Source: Arenicella xantha | GTDB taxonomy: Bacteria; Pseudomonadota; Gammaproteobacteria; Arenicellales; Arenicellaceae | Assembly: GCF_003315245.1 (NCBI RefSeq) | Contig: NZ_QNRT01000001.1 | Coordinates: 812,963-876,962 of the forward strand | Direction of reading: 5' to 3' | DNA: 64,000 nucleotides | In this document: piece by piece, positions 1 through 9,039 of the stretch | Numbering within the stretch: position 1 is the stretch's first letter | Layout of the letters: every line of letters starts with the position of its first letter | Translations under genes and position numbers: made by a program | The notes under the pieces: model-generated | What the model was told of the DNA's origin: nothing | Seen by the model: only the letters and a program-made list of their open reading frames with translations | The model's database searches: none

Positions 1-212
1 GCCACTATTTAATACGCCCTACCCCCACAGCTCTCAATAGCACATAAGACTGAGCAGCTCTCTTGCCGAGCCCCAGCGCTGGGCACATCACCGCCACATA
101 AACACACCACTAGGCTTGTCTTTATGTCGCCCTCATGGCAATCTCCCGCTTTCACTGAAACGCAATTCAAACGCTAGGACACCGCCGTCACTAGCCAACT
201 TTGGGCTCCGCT

Positions 213-812
213 ATGACCTTTATTTCTGCTGCATTGCTGCTGTTCCTAGTCATGGATCCGCTGGGTAACATTCCGCTTTACCTCACGGCCCTTAAAAACG
301 TAGACCCGCGTCGTAGACTAAAGGTAATCATGCGTGAGCTATTGATTGCACTACTGGTCATGGTGGTGTTTTTGTTCTCAGGCCAGGCCTTTTTATCAGC
401 GCTACACATCTCTGAGCCGGCCTTAACCGCCACCGGTGGGGTAATCCTATTTTTGATTGCGATCAAAATGATCTTTCCGCCGGAGTCGTTAGTTGACCCT
501 AAAAATGAGGAAGAGCCGTTTATCGTACCGCTCGCCATTCCTTACGTAGCGGGTCCATCCGCCTTAGCCACATTGCTGCTCATCATGAACGGCGAACCCG
601 AAAAATGGCTAACTTGGCTCGGTGCGTTACTTGCCGCGTGGGTTGTAACGGGTTTAATTCTGCTTGCTGCAGGTCCCTTGGCTCGCATTTTACGCAACCG
701 CGGCTTAATCGCAATCGAGCGATTAATGGGCATGATCTTAGTGGCGATTGCCATTCAAATGCTCATGAATGGCATCGCCGAATTTGTCGAAGTATTAGCC
801 GTTAAGCCTTAG
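213..812 (+). CDS. yhgN: MarC/YhgN-family inner membrane protein
   Basis: A 199-residue, very hydrophobic protein whose whole length follows the MarC family (UPF0056), closest in my reading to E. coli YhgN. Seen: an N-terminal helix ending in MDPLGNIPLYL, the block IRELLIALLVM-like around residue 40, LFLIAIKMIFP near residue 80, the PFIVPLAIPYVAGPSALATL segment near 105, and IERLMGMILVAIAIQM near the end, giving about six membrane helices. The family is an inner-membrane protein of unsettled function; a role in multiple antibiotic resistance was withdrawn. The ATG at 213 is preferred over an in-frame TTG at 201. Its stop overlaps the stop of convergent zapG by 11 bases. No gene is visible in bases 1-200. 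Confidence 0.9.
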   Translation: MTFISAALLLFLVMDPLGNIPLYLTALKNVDPRRRLKVIMRELLIALLVMVVFLFSGQAFLSALHISEPALTATGGVILFLIAIKMIFPPESLVDPKNEEEPFIVPLAIPYVAGPSALATLLLIMNGEPEKWLTWLGALLAAWVVTGLILLAAGPLARILRNRGLIAIERLMGMILVAIAIQMLMNGIAEFVEVLAVKP

Positions 813-1323
813 GCTTTGTTGGCGCCGGGTTCTTGTCGCCCGCGACCTTATTCGCAATGTCATTCGCTTTGGCCGGTGCAGCCTTGGATGCAGTCGCCGG
901 CTTGGCTGGCTCAGTAGACTTAACTTGCTCAGCAGGCTTATCGTTACCAGCTGTTGCGGTACCGACTACTGAATCAACATTGGCCGGCTTAACCCCGGAC
1001 GCATCGTCTAACTTTATGGTTTTGTCCATAGGCGAACGCTGGTCAGCTAATGCCGCCGCTGCGCTGTCTGGGCGACACAATGATGTCGCGCCAATAGACA
1101 GATGCTGATACAGGTCTTGATACTGCTCTGTCATATCCTTGAACTTTTTTGAGGTCTCTTCAAAGTGACGCTCGACCTCGGCTTGATACTCATCGTACTC
1201 TTGTTGAACGTTTTTGGGAGACGCTGAGCCGCTTCTGATCTTATTGACTAGCAGCATGACCAGCACACCAAACACCACGCCAAATACAAATACAGCAATA
1301 AATTGTAATAATTCTGATTCCAT
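802..1323 (-). CDS. zapG: ZapG/YhcB (DUF1043) cell-division associated protein
   Basis: A 174-residue single-pass protein. Residues 1-25 form one membrane helix (LLQFIAVFVFGVVFGVLVML) with a short periplasmic N-terminus, followed by a charged coiled-coil segment with the family signature QQEYDEYQAEVERHF and EQYQDLYQHL, then a low-complexity Ala/Pro/Lys tail. This is the YhcB/DUF1043 layout; E. coli YhcB (ZapG) links the divisome with envelope synthesis. The ATG at 1323 is chosen because the in-frame sequence upstream (to 1530) does not resemble the family. The tail after about residue 110 is longer and more Ala/Lys/Pro rich than in E. coli. It is convergent with the MarC gene and divergent from prc. 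Confidence 0.88.
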   Translation of the reverse strand: MESELLQFIAVFVFGVVFGVLVMLLVNKIRSGSASPKNVQQEYDEYQAEVERHFEETSKKFKDMTEQYQDLYQHLSIGATSLCRPDSAAAALADQRSPMDKTIKLDDASGVKPANVDSVVGTATAGNDKPAEQVKSTEPAKPATASKAAPAKANDIANKVAGDKNPAPTKPKA

Positions 1324-1347
1324 CTTGATCTCTAAAGGGGTAAAACT

Positions 1348-1540
1348 AGTATAGTTGCAAGCAAGTGTACGAAAACAATACCAATTAAGATACGCGCCCT
1401 CACCGCTTGAGCGCTTGTTTTTACGATTCTTTACGTAAAGACAGTGAATGCTCCAAAGCCAATGATACGCTTGCAACGTGTCTAGGGGATTACCGTTTCG
1501 AAATAGTAACCAATTTGTACACACGCGCATCCTCTATAAT
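1348..1540. promoter_or_regulatory. Divergent zapG/prc promoter region
   Basis: The 256-base gap between the two divergent starts holds a TATACT hexamer on the minus strand (1348-1353) placed to serve zapG, and a perfect TATAAT on the plus strand (1535-1540), 40 bases before the prc start. Neither has a convincing -35 element at 16-18 bases, so both are tentative. Confidence 0.3.
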
Positions 1541-1579
1541 GGTGGAGCGTGTCACTAATGACGTCTGTTGGAAGATTTG

Positions 1580-3724
1580 ATGAAAAAAGAATTGATGAGA
1601 AATAAGCTGTTTACCCACCTAAGCCGAACCACTGCATTTGTTTCAATAATGAGCATTGCCGTCATCGGGCTACTGGGCTCAAGCCCAGCAATCGCCGATG
1701 TGCAAGAGGTGGCTGACTCAGAGTTGACCATGACCAAAGATTTAAGCTTTGACATACATAAGACTCTCTATTTCCTTCAATTCGGTCACTACTCACCTAA
1801 GAGCTTAGATGATGACTATTCGGCTAGAATCTTTGAAGACTACCTAAAAACGCTCGACCCGAATAAGGTGTACTTTACCCAACAAGACATCGACACATTT
1901 GAACCATATCGCTTCAAACTCGACGACTTATTGAAGCGTCGCGACGCCGAAGTGGCTTTTGAAATTTTCAAAGTATTTCGTAAGCGTCTACAGGATCGAA
2001 CTGACAAAATCATGCAGTTAATCGACAGCGAATTTGATTTCACCGCACATGACGCACTAAATATTGACCGAGATACCTACACTTGGGCAGAAGATTCTAA
2101 AGAAATCGATTCGCGCTGGGAAAAGCGCATTAAAAACGACACACTGCAACAAGTCATGGCCAAAACGCCAATAGAGGAAGTACGCGACAACTTGAAGCGT
2201 CGTTATCAGCGTCAGCGCGATGTAATATACCAACTCAAAGCCGACGAAGTCTTTGAATGGTTTATGAACTCCTTTACCCGCGACCACGGTCCACACACTA
2301 CGTATATGTCGCATGTTACCGCCGAAAATTTTGACATCAGCATGTCATTGCAGCTGACTGGCATTGGTGCAGCACTGAGCACTGACGAAGACTACACCGT
2401 AATCAATCGCATTATTAAAGGCGGGCCCGCAGAGAAAAGTGGGGCTATCAAAGCCGAAGATAAAATCATTGCCGTTGGTCAAGAAGGCGAAGAGATGATT
2501 AACGTTATCGGTTGGCGCTTGATGGACGTAGTGCAAATGATTCGCGGCGACAAGGGAACTAAAGTTCGACTCGACGTATTAGCCGGTGATAAAGCCCCTG
2601 GCTCGCCACCAGAGCGACTCGAACTTGTGCGCGACCTAATTCAATTGGAGGACCAAGCGGCCAAACTAACCGAGGTCACAATTCCCGAAGGTAATCGCGA
2701 ACACACGTACTCAGTGATCAGCGTGCCATCATTTTACTCCAATGCCGATCAAGTGGCGCGCGGCGGCGGCAAGTTAGTTGCAACCACCAACGATGTGGAA
2801 AACCTAATCAAAGAAGTCAAAAAATCTGACTCTGAAGGCTTAATTCTGGATCTACGCGGCAACGGCGGCGGCTACTTGAACGAAGCAGTTAGCTTAACCG
2901 GGTTGTTTATTGAACGAGGGCCGGTAGTACAGGTCGTTGGGTCACAACCAGGGCAGCGCCGAGTGCACCGTGACACCGATTCTCGCGTCGCTTACGACGG
3001 CCCAATGATTGTGTTGATTGATCGCTATAGCGCATCTGCCTCCGAGATTTTCGCCGGCGCATTACAAGATTATGGCCGAGCCCTCATCGTAGGTGAACGC
3101 TCATTCGGTAAAGGCACAGTACAATACCCTCGAGCACTTAGAGACCGCAATACCGATCGTAAAAGCAAAATCAAATTCACCAACGCACAATTCTTCAGAA
3201 TCAGCGGAAGCAGCACTCAGCACCGTGGCGTAGTGCCCGATTTACTACTAAATTCGGGCGAAGAAGACATCGAGTTTGGTGAGCGCTCTTATGACAACGC
3301 ATTGCCGTGGTCACAAACCGAACCCGCCGACTATACCGCTGGGTCGTTTTCACCAACATTACTGGAAACGCTCAAAGCCAAACACCTAAGACGAACCGAC
3401 AACTCTCCGGCGTTTGACTTATTGCGTAAAAATTCCTCGCGCATTCTTGAGAATAAAAAGATCAAAGAGTTGTCACTGAATCTTGAAGAACGACAAATTC
3501 GTCGAGATCAACAAGAGAAAGACTCTCTGGATAATTTAAATGCTTATCGTGCCTCACTCGGTCTCGAACCTGTGACCGAAGAGACGCGCAAGGACAACCC
3601 CTTGCCTGGCGAAGACGAGCATTGGAATACGGTTATTCATACCGAAGCAGCTCACATCATGCATGACTTTAATCAATCGAATAAGGCCGTAATTACGCAA
3701 GTTGACGCAGCGCCAAAGCACTAG
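1580..3724 (+). CDS. prc: Tail-specific periplasmic protease Prc (Tsp)
   Basis: A 714-residue S41 C-terminal processing peptidase, slightly longer than E. coli Prc (about 680). It degrades or trims periplasmic proteins with nonpolar C-termini, including envelope-biogenesis factors. Seen: a signal peptide ending near PAIA (about residue 38); the N-terminal Prc domain; a PDZ domain near residues 250-330 (GIGAALSTDEDYTVINRI); and the protease core. Aligning YSASASE and FGKGTVQ with E. coli S430, D441 and K455 gives S486, D497 and K511, so the Ser-Lys dyad is intact. The C-terminal DUF3340 domain is present. The ATG at 1580 has GGAAG five bases upstream; the TTG at 1568 lies inside that ribosome-binding site. 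Confidence 0.97.
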   Translation: MKKELMRNKLFTHLSRTTAFVSIMSIAVIGLLGSSPAIADVQEVADSELTMTKDLSFDIHKTLYFLQFGHYSPKSLDDDYSARIFEDYLKTLDPNKVYFTQQDIDTFEPYRFKLDDLLKRRDAEVAFEIFKVFRKRLQDRTDKIMQLIDSEFDFTAHDALNIDRDTYTWAEDSKEIDSRWEKRIKNDTLQQVMAKTPIEEVRDNLKRRYQRQRDVIYQLKADEVFEWFMNSFTRDHGPHTTYMSHVTAENFDISMSLQLTGIGAALSTDEDYTVINRIIKGGPAEKSGAIKAEDKIIAVGQEGEEMINVIGWRLMDVVQMIRGDKGTKVRLDVLAGDKAPGSPPERLELVRDLIQLEDQAAKLTEVTIPEGNREHTYSVISVPSFYSNADQVARGGGKLVATTNDVENLIKEVKKSDSEGLILDLRGNGGGYLNEAVSLTGLFIERGPVVQVVGSQPGQRRVHRDTDSRVAYDGPMIVLIDRYSASASEIFAGALQDYGRALIVGERSFGKGTVQYPRALRDRNTDRKSKIKFTNAQFFRISGSSTQHRGVVPDLLLNSGEEDIEFGERSYDNALPWSQTEPADYTAGSFSPTLLETLKAKHLRRTDNSPAFDLLRKNSSRILENKKIKELSLNLEERQIRRDQQEKDSLDNLNAYRASLGLEPVTEETRKDNPLPGEDEHWNTVIHTEAAHIMHDFNQSNKAVITQVDAAPKH

Positions 3725-3763
3725 CACAATTTTTTCAGCCACTTCGGCAAGGTAATAATACCC

Positions 3764-6535
3764 ATGTCCAAATGTCCACGGCGCGCAACTAATCCACTTT
3801 ACTTTAGTTTAGTCACCTGCGGCCAGCTTCTATTGGCCGCATCCGCTGCCCACGCTCACAGCGGCCAAGCACACGAATCAGTAACTACTGAGCATGACGC
3901 ACCGCCGCATCGTACTCAAAGTGCGGTAATCGCAACGCAGATCACACCGAGCAATGCCGCGCATTTAATGCCCCAAGGCCCCGATGCAATCAGCGGCGTC
4001 AATGATTGGTTAATAAGCAATGGCACCTTGTGTGCAGTAGTCTCAGACCTAGACCATGAAGGAGAGTTTTCTACACGCGGAGGGTCATTGGTCGACTTAG
4101 GTTTTTGTAACCGAGCCGATGATCACTACAACTCCTATTACGACCTACTGCAAGGCAGCCGACTGCGGCCATTAGATGGCCAAACTATTCGAATCCAACA
4201 AACATCCGACAGTGCTTCGATCATTGTCGACAGCACACGCGACGGCGCGGTGATGCAGACTGAGTACCGACTCAGTACCACTAGCCCAACTCAACTACAT
4301 ATTCAAAAGCGCCTCAGCAAAGCTGACGATCTAAATTTCTATTCCACGCTGAACTTTAATTATCATTCGCTAGAGTCGTTTGTTTTTTCGAGTAAAAACC
4401 CGCGCCAATCAACCGGTTTTCAGAACGAGGATTTTGTAAGCCGTGGCCAAAGCGCTATTTCGGTAGCCGCGCGACACGCCGACACCATTATTACGGTAAG
4501 CCCACCTGATGCTGAACACGGAATCAGCTATGGCTGGCAACTGCTGAGTGCCGAACGTGTGAGCGGTGACGACCGTTATCCAGTGCCTCATTTTGTGCTG
4601 GCAGATGACTCGTCCAACGCCATGCTCATTCTCAGCGATACGTTTTATATTGGCGATGGTTCGAGCATTGGCTGGCTACAGATGCCGCAATTGCTGTTGC
4701 TCGATTTAGACCAAGATGCGATTGAAACCAAAGAGATCATCTACGTAGGAAAACGTGGTGATGTGGCTTCAATCACCGACCAGCTATTGACTGACACCAC
4801 GCTGGTCAGCGGCCAGATTACTGAGGCCAATGCGGCACTTCATATTTGGCAAGATAATGGTCAGCCATTAACGCATGTACGACCAGACCACGACGGCAGA
4901 TTCACCTTGCGTATCCCCCGCGGACGCTACCGTTTCGAGGTCCGCGGCAGCGCGTCGCGCACGATTTCGCGAGACATTGAAATTGGCGCCACGGCAATCA
5001 CGTTAGATACCTTCGAGCTGCCGACCACAGCTACCATTAAATTGCCCCAAGGCCAACCAATGCGTCTGGTATTTGAAGGCTTAGATGGCACACCTAATCC
5101 AAATTTCGCCGACACGTTAACCGGCTCATCCGTGCGCGACGACGATGGCGAAACGTTTTTGAATCCGGTGCCTCAGCTCTTTCTTGCTGGTGTCGAAGGC
5201 GATCCGGTATCGGTTAAGGTCGCCCCAGGAAAGTATCGGGTATACGCAACACACGGACCTGAACATGACTTACAAAAGGTCGAGATCGAGGTCGGCGATG
5301 ATTCACTGACGACACTTGAGATCGCCGCCCCGAAGCGACAGATTGCCACACCAGGTTATATCGCGAGCGACCTCCATGTGCATTCAGGCGTCAGCTTCGA
5401 TAACGCCTTCTCAGAAACCGAACGAGTACGCACGTTTGTCGCTGAGAACGGGGAAGTCATGGTTTCAAGCGAACACGACATACCGGTGGATTACGCTCCA
5501 CGCATTGAAGCTCTTGGCGTACAAAATAAAATCACCTCGATCGCCGCGGCCGAAGTCACCAGCTTGCTGCCAACTGAACTTAATCCATACACCAGCGGGC
5601 ATGCGAATTTTTTCCCTTACCAGCCTGACCCTCTGGCTTTTCGCCGCGGGATGATCAACCATGAAAACCGTCGCTGGCGGAACATAATTCACGACATCAA
5701 ACAGCAACAGCCGGACGTGGTGGTGCAACTTAATCATCCTCGGCTTGATCTCCGGCTCAGCGGCAAATCACTGCCTAGCGACTGGCAGGAAATCATTGAT
5801 AACGGCCAATTTTTAGATCACATGGGGAGTGCCGGTCATCCATACAACCCACACCTACCGCTTAGCTCAGCGCCAAATAACGTATTAATTGAACCAGACC
5901 CGGTAACCGGCATGCGTGATATAGACTTCGATTTAATTGAAGTCATTAATCCCGGTGGAGAACACCACGAACAGCGCATTCGGGCCATTCGTCAAGACTG
6001 GTTGTCATTATTGAAACAAGGCGAAAAACTGGTTGCCACGGCCAATAGCGACTCTCATCGAAGTGATGTGCAGGTAGCTGTTCCACGCACCATGGTAAAC
6101 ATGTCGAATGACCAAGTAACAGCGTTTAATCAAGCGGAGTTTCTTCGCTCTCTCAAAGCTGGCAACGTCTACGGCACCACCGGCCCGATGCTCGAAATCT
6201 CACTCGGCGATAAGGTGATGGGAGAAATGTTTAGCGGACAACGCGGGCAACTAAGTCTTAAGGTATTCTCTACTGACTGGATTCCAGTCAACTTGCTTAA
6301 GCTACAAATTAATGGAGTCACCATTGAAGAGTATTCGTTGGACTCCAATAAAACTGAACATACCTTATTGATTCCAATGTCTTTTGATCAAGACGCGTTT
6401 GTCACCGTTGAAATAAGTGGCCCAGCTGAGCAAGACTACGCTGCTATATACCCTGGCATGACCCCTTATGCGTTTAGCAACCCCATCTATATCGACTATG
6501 ATGGCGATGGCAAATGGACTCCACCAGGCCTTTAA
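3764..6535 (+). CDS. Secreted CehA/McbA-type PHP-domain metallohydrolase
   Basis: A 923-residue protein with a signal peptide (cleavage after ASAAHA, about residue 31). The N-terminal half (about 35-500) looks all-beta, with an internal carboxypeptidase-regulatory-like segment near residues 350-415. The C-terminal half carries a PHP metallohydrolase core: D536-L-H538-V-H540, E570-H571-D572, N657-H658-P-R and D763-S-H765, which together provide the expected metal ligands. The end (IYIDYDGDGKWTPPG) is typical of CehA/McbA proteins, a family that includes the carbaryl hydrolase. The substrate cannot be read from sequence. It starts 39 bases after prc on the same strand and may be co-transcribed. 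An AAGG lies about 11 bases before the ATG, so the ribosome-binding site is weak. Confidence 0.85.
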   Translation: MSKCPRRATNPLYFSLVTCGQLLLAASAAHAHSGQAHESVTTEHDAPPHRTQSAVIATQITPSNAAHLMPQGPDAISGVNDWLISNGTLCAVVSDLDHEGEFSTRGGSLVDLGFCNRADDHYNSYYDLLQGSRLRPLDGQTIRIQQTSDSASIIVDSTRDGAVMQTEYRLSTTSPTQLHIQKRLSKADDLNFYSTLNFNYHSLESFVFSSKNPRQSTGFQNEDFVSRGQSAISVAARHADTIITVSPPDAEHGISYGWQLLSAERVSGDDRYPVPHFVLADDSSNAMLILSDTFYIGDGSSIGWLQMPQLLLLDLDQDAIETKEIIYVGKRGDVASITDQLLTDTTLVSGQITEANAALHIWQDNGQPLTHVRPDHDGRFTLRIPRGRYRFEVRGSASRTISRDIEIGATAITLDTFELPTTATIKLPQGQPMRLVFEGLDGTPNPNFADTLTGSSVRDDDGETFLNPVPQLFLAGVEGDPVSVKVAPGKYRVYATHGPEHDLQKVEIEVGDDSLTTLEIAAPKRQIATPGYIASDLHVHSGVSFDNAFSETERVRTFVAENGEVMVSSEHDIPVDYAPRIEALGVQNKITSIAAAEVTSLLPTELNPYTSGHANFFPYQPDPLAFRRGMINHENRRWRNIIHDIKQQQPDVVVQLNHPRLDLRLSGKSLPSDWQEIIDNGQFLDHMGSAGHPYNPHLPLSSAPNNVLIEPDPVTGMRDIDFDLIEVINPGGEHHEQRIRAIRQDWLSLLKQGEKLVATANSDSHRSDVQVAVPRTMVNMSNDQVTAFNQAEFLRSLKAGNVYGTTGPMLEISLGDKVMGEMFSGQRGQLSLKVFSTDWIPVNLLKLQINGVTIEEYSLDSNKTEHTLLIPMSFDQDAFVTVEISGPAEQDYAAIYPGMTPYAFSNPIYIDYDGDGKWTPPGL

Positions 6536-6726
6536 CCGCTCTTATTGGCACGCTGATAGGTACGGTCGGGGGTCGACTGACCTTCCATCATCACTCGCAT
6601 CCAGTGCTTGTGTTGAATGATTCGTTTCGATTCAGGATCTAAGATCGCTGCGCTGTCCGCAACACGTTGATCTGTATGCGGATTCTTAGGATTGGACGAA
6701 CCAACCTGTTTTGTCGTGCTAGCCAC
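6532..6726 (-). CDS. Small hypothetical protein, 64 residues
   Basis: A short, basic, soluble protein with no signal peptide or membrane helix. The start is GTG, with a TAAGGT purine stretch about ten bases upstream. Its C-terminal half (IIQHKHWMRVMMEGQSTPDR) looks like a real folded segment rather than random translation. The stop overlaps the stop of the PHP gene by four bases, so the two are convergent. I do not recognise a family, and it could be spurious. Confidence 0.42.
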   Translation of the reverse strand: MASTTKQVGSSNPKNPHTDQRVADSAAILDPESKRIIQHKHWMRVMMEGQSTPDRTYQRANKSG

Positions 6727-6860
6727 GTTTGTATAACCTTACTTAGGTTCAAAATTTGACGCGGCTAATGATCTTAATAGACCACTAACCGCCCTTCTGG
6801 CTACTGTAGAACACCTAAGTTAAGAATCCCAGTCATAACGACCGCACGATTCCCTGTAAT

Positions 6861-7886
6861 CTAATGGTATTTCGAAATATTCTGCACGTCGGCGATTCGC
6901 GCTCGAGCCTGATTAATGCTCGAAAACAAGCCACCCATTAGCTTTTCGGGAATTCCTTTCCGAAGTTCCATCTTGACTTCAAAGATATTGAACTGCTTAA
7001 GTGCATTCACTAAATAGTCATCACTGGTAATCAACTCATCAACTAAATTTAACTCAAGAGCCTGTTTTCCATACCAATGCTCACCAGTCGACACTTTGTC
7101 GATATCCAACACCGGACGGTGCTCCTTCACAAAGTCACGGAATAATACATGGGTTTCCTGTAACTCAGTCTGTAGCTTTTCACGCTCTTTCTCGCCGTTC
7201 TTACCAAACATAGTAACGGTGCGCTTATATTCTCCAGCGGTGTGCTGCTCAAAATCAATACCGGCTTTGTCGAGCAAGCGATTGAAATTCGGCAACTGCG
7301 CCAACACACCAATCGACCCAAGAATTGCAAATGGAGCAGAAACGATCCGGTCGGCAATACATGCCATCATGTAACCGCCACTCGCAGCCACTTTATCAAC
7401 TGACACAGTAAAATTCAGCTCAGCATCTTTTATTCTCTGCAATTGCGATGCCGCCAACCCGTGCTCATGTACCATACCGCCGGAATTGTCCAACCTTAAC
7501 AGCACTTCATCACGAGGCTCGGCAATGCTTAGCACCGCGGTAATTTCCTCGCGCAAGGTCTCCACCTCGGAGGCGCGTATATCGCCCTCGAACTCGAGGA
7601 CAAACAAGCGAGCTTTTTCCTCAGCCGAATCGCTCGAACGCTTATCCTTTTTTTCGGCCTTGGCTTGCGCCTTTGAATATTGCTTGAACTGCTTTTTATC
7701 CATAAGAGCATGCAAAACAGTCGTCTTTAACTCGCTGTAACGATCATTCAAATTGGTGATTTTAAGGCTCGGCCCTTCATCCTTTTTTCGGGCTCCAGCT
7801 ATTATTGCGACGGCAAACAAAAGAGCCACTAGGCTGGTGACAACCTTGGCGATAAACAAGCCATATGAGAATAAGAATTCGGACAT
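6861..7886 (-). CDS. sohB: Inner-membrane protease SohB (S49 family)
   Basis: A 341-residue SohB, close to the E. coli length (349). Residues 1-30 are a membrane anchor followed by the family-specific linker (LNDRYSELK, then a Lys-rich stretch). The protease domain starts with LFVLEFEGDIRASEVETLREEI and has the catalytic Ser block KVAASGGYMMACIADRI; the general-base Lys lies in HTAGEYKRTVTMFG. S49 enzymes use a Ser-Lys dyad and cut signal peptides or misfolded membrane proteins; SohB is the shorter paralogue of SppA. It is transcribed alone, divergent from the lysine-rich repeat gene. Confidence 0.95.
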   Translation of the reverse strand: MSEFLFSYGLFIAKVVTSLVALLFAVAIIAGARKKDEGPSLKITNLNDRYSELKTTVLHALMDKKQFKQYSKAQAKAEKKDKRSSDSAEEKARLFVLEFEGDIRASEVETLREEITAVLSIAEPRDEVLLRLDNSGGMVHEHGLAASQLQRIKDAELNFTVSVDKVAASGGYMMACIADRIVSAPFAILGSIGVLAQLPNFNRLLDKAGIDFEQHTAGEYKRTVTMFGKNGEKEREKLQTELQETHVLFRDFVKEHRPVLDIDKVSTGEHWYGKQALELNLVDELITSDDYLVNALKQFNIFEVKMELRKGIPEKLMGGLFSSINQARARIADVQNISKYH

Positions 7887-8081
7887 GAAACAATACTAAA
7901 GTAGTTTTTTGAGGACGACATTATACCGACGAACAACATCCAAACTAGCTCCACAGTGCCTATACTTGACTTTTAATTGCCTTCATCTATATTGGTCTAC
8001 AGTTGTACTCTATCAATCGCACTAGCTAATATCTGCTAACCACCCTTAAGTCGACACTTAAGTTCATGAGAGAGAAGCAAA

Positions 8082-8891
8082 ATGGCCAATAAAAAGTCTA
8101 AGAAAAAAGCTAAGAAGTTAAGCTCAAATAAGACCCCTTCAGAATCGCAACCAGAAGCAGCTGCTAGCGCAGAAGGTGCGTCAGAAAATAAGGTCACCAA
8201 AAAGGTTAGTAAGAAGAAGGTTGCTAAAAAAGCAGCTAAAAAAGCTTCCAAAAAGAAAGCAACTAAGAAGGTAGCTAAAAAGGCTTCCAAGAAAAAGACC
8301 GCTGAGGCAGTAGCCAAAAAAGTGTCTAAGAAAAAGGCCGCTAAGAAAGTAACCAAAAAGGTATCTAAGAAAAAGGCCGTTAAGAAAGTAGCCAAAAAGG
8401 TATCTAAGAAAAAGGCCGCTAAGAAAGTAACCAAAAAGGTGTCCAAGAAAAAGGCCGTTAAGAAAGTAGCCAAAAAGGTATCTAAGAAAAAGGCCGCTAA
8501 GAAAGTAACCAAAAAGGTGTCCAAGAAAAAAGCTGCTAAGAAAGTAGCTAAAAAGGTGTCTAAGAAAAAGGCCGCTAAGAAAGTAACCAAAAAGGTGTCC
8601 AAGAAAAAAGCCGCTAAGAAAGTAGCCAAAAAGGTATCAAAGAAAAAGGCCGCTAAGAAAGTAGCTAAAAAGGCGTCTAAGAAAAAGGCCGCTAAGAAAG
8701 TAGCTGAAAAGGTATCAAAGAAAAAGGCCGCTAAGAAAGTAGCTAAAAAGGTATCTAAGAAAAAGGCCGCTAAGAAAGCAACCAAAAAGGTATCTAAGAA
8801 AAAGGCCGCTAAGAAAGCAACCAAAAAGGTGTCTAAGAAAAAGACCGCTAAGAAGAAGGCTGCCGGACTCAGTATTCCACGCCCTTTTTAG
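8082..8891 (+). CDS. Histone H1-like lysine-rich repeat protein (AlgP-like)
   Basis: A 269-residue, extremely basic protein. After a 41-residue N-terminus containing an acidic/Ser patch, residues 42-262 consist of 17 tandem copies of a 13-residue unit of the form VSKKKAAKKVxKK, where x alternates between Thr and Ala so that a 26-residue period is also visible. It ends in the non-repeat tail LSIPRPF. Such proteins resemble the H1-like C-terminal tails of Pseudomonas AlgP and related nucleoid proteins, which bind DNA non-specifically; that role is inferred here. The ATG has GAGAGAAG seven bases upstream. It sits alone, with an intrinsic terminator 25 bases after the stop. Confidence 0.85.
   Translation: MANKKSKKKAKKLSSNKTPSESQPEAAASAEGASENKVTKKVSKKKVAKKAAKKASKKKATKKVAKKASKKKTAEAVAKKVSKKKAAKKVTKKVSKKKAVKKVAKKVSKKKAAKKVTKKVSKKKAVKKVAKKVSKKKAAKKVTKKVSKKKAAKKVAKKVSKKKAAKKVTKKVSKKKAAKKVAKKVSKKKAAKKVAKKASKKKAAKKVAEKVSKKKAAKKVAKKVSKKKAAKKATKKVSKKKAAKKATKKVSKKKTAKKKAAGLSIPRPF
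8205..8867 (+). repeat. 17 tandem 39-bp coding repeats
   Basis: The DNA encoding the 13-residue units is itself repetitive (39-bp period; recurring AAGAAAAAGGCCGCTAAG). Neighbouring units differ mostly at silent or Thr/Ala positions, consistent with expansion by slippage or unequal crossing over. Copy number should be variable between strains. Confidence 0.9.
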
Positions 8892-8911
8892 GCGCCCGTC
8901 ACATACGGCTC

Positions 8912-8942
8912 AACGGCCACCATAATCGGTGGCTGTTTTATG
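8912..8942 (+). terminator. Intrinsic terminator after the H1-like gene
   Basis: A GCCACC/GGTGGC stem (8916-8921 with 8928-8933, loop of six), extended by AAC/GTT outside a G-T wobble and followed by TTTTAT. Confidence 0.75.
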
Positions 8943-9039
8943 TCACAGCATTGTAAACTCTGCTAATCCAACAACGCAGTTTTCTGAACAGCTATGATAC
9001 GATACTGGTGTTATAGAAATCTCGCCGTTGGAGAACACA

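Noticed and set aside
8036-8824. A 262-residue minus-strand open frame rich in Phe, Leu and Ala
   Set aside because: It is the exact antisense of the Lys repeats (AAG/AAA read backwards); its start and repeats have no independent ribosome-binding site and the plus-strand gene has one.
8205-8867. Regular 39-bp repeats as a CRISPR array
   Set aside because: The repeats are directly adjacent without spacers, in frame and coding; no cas genes are in the window.
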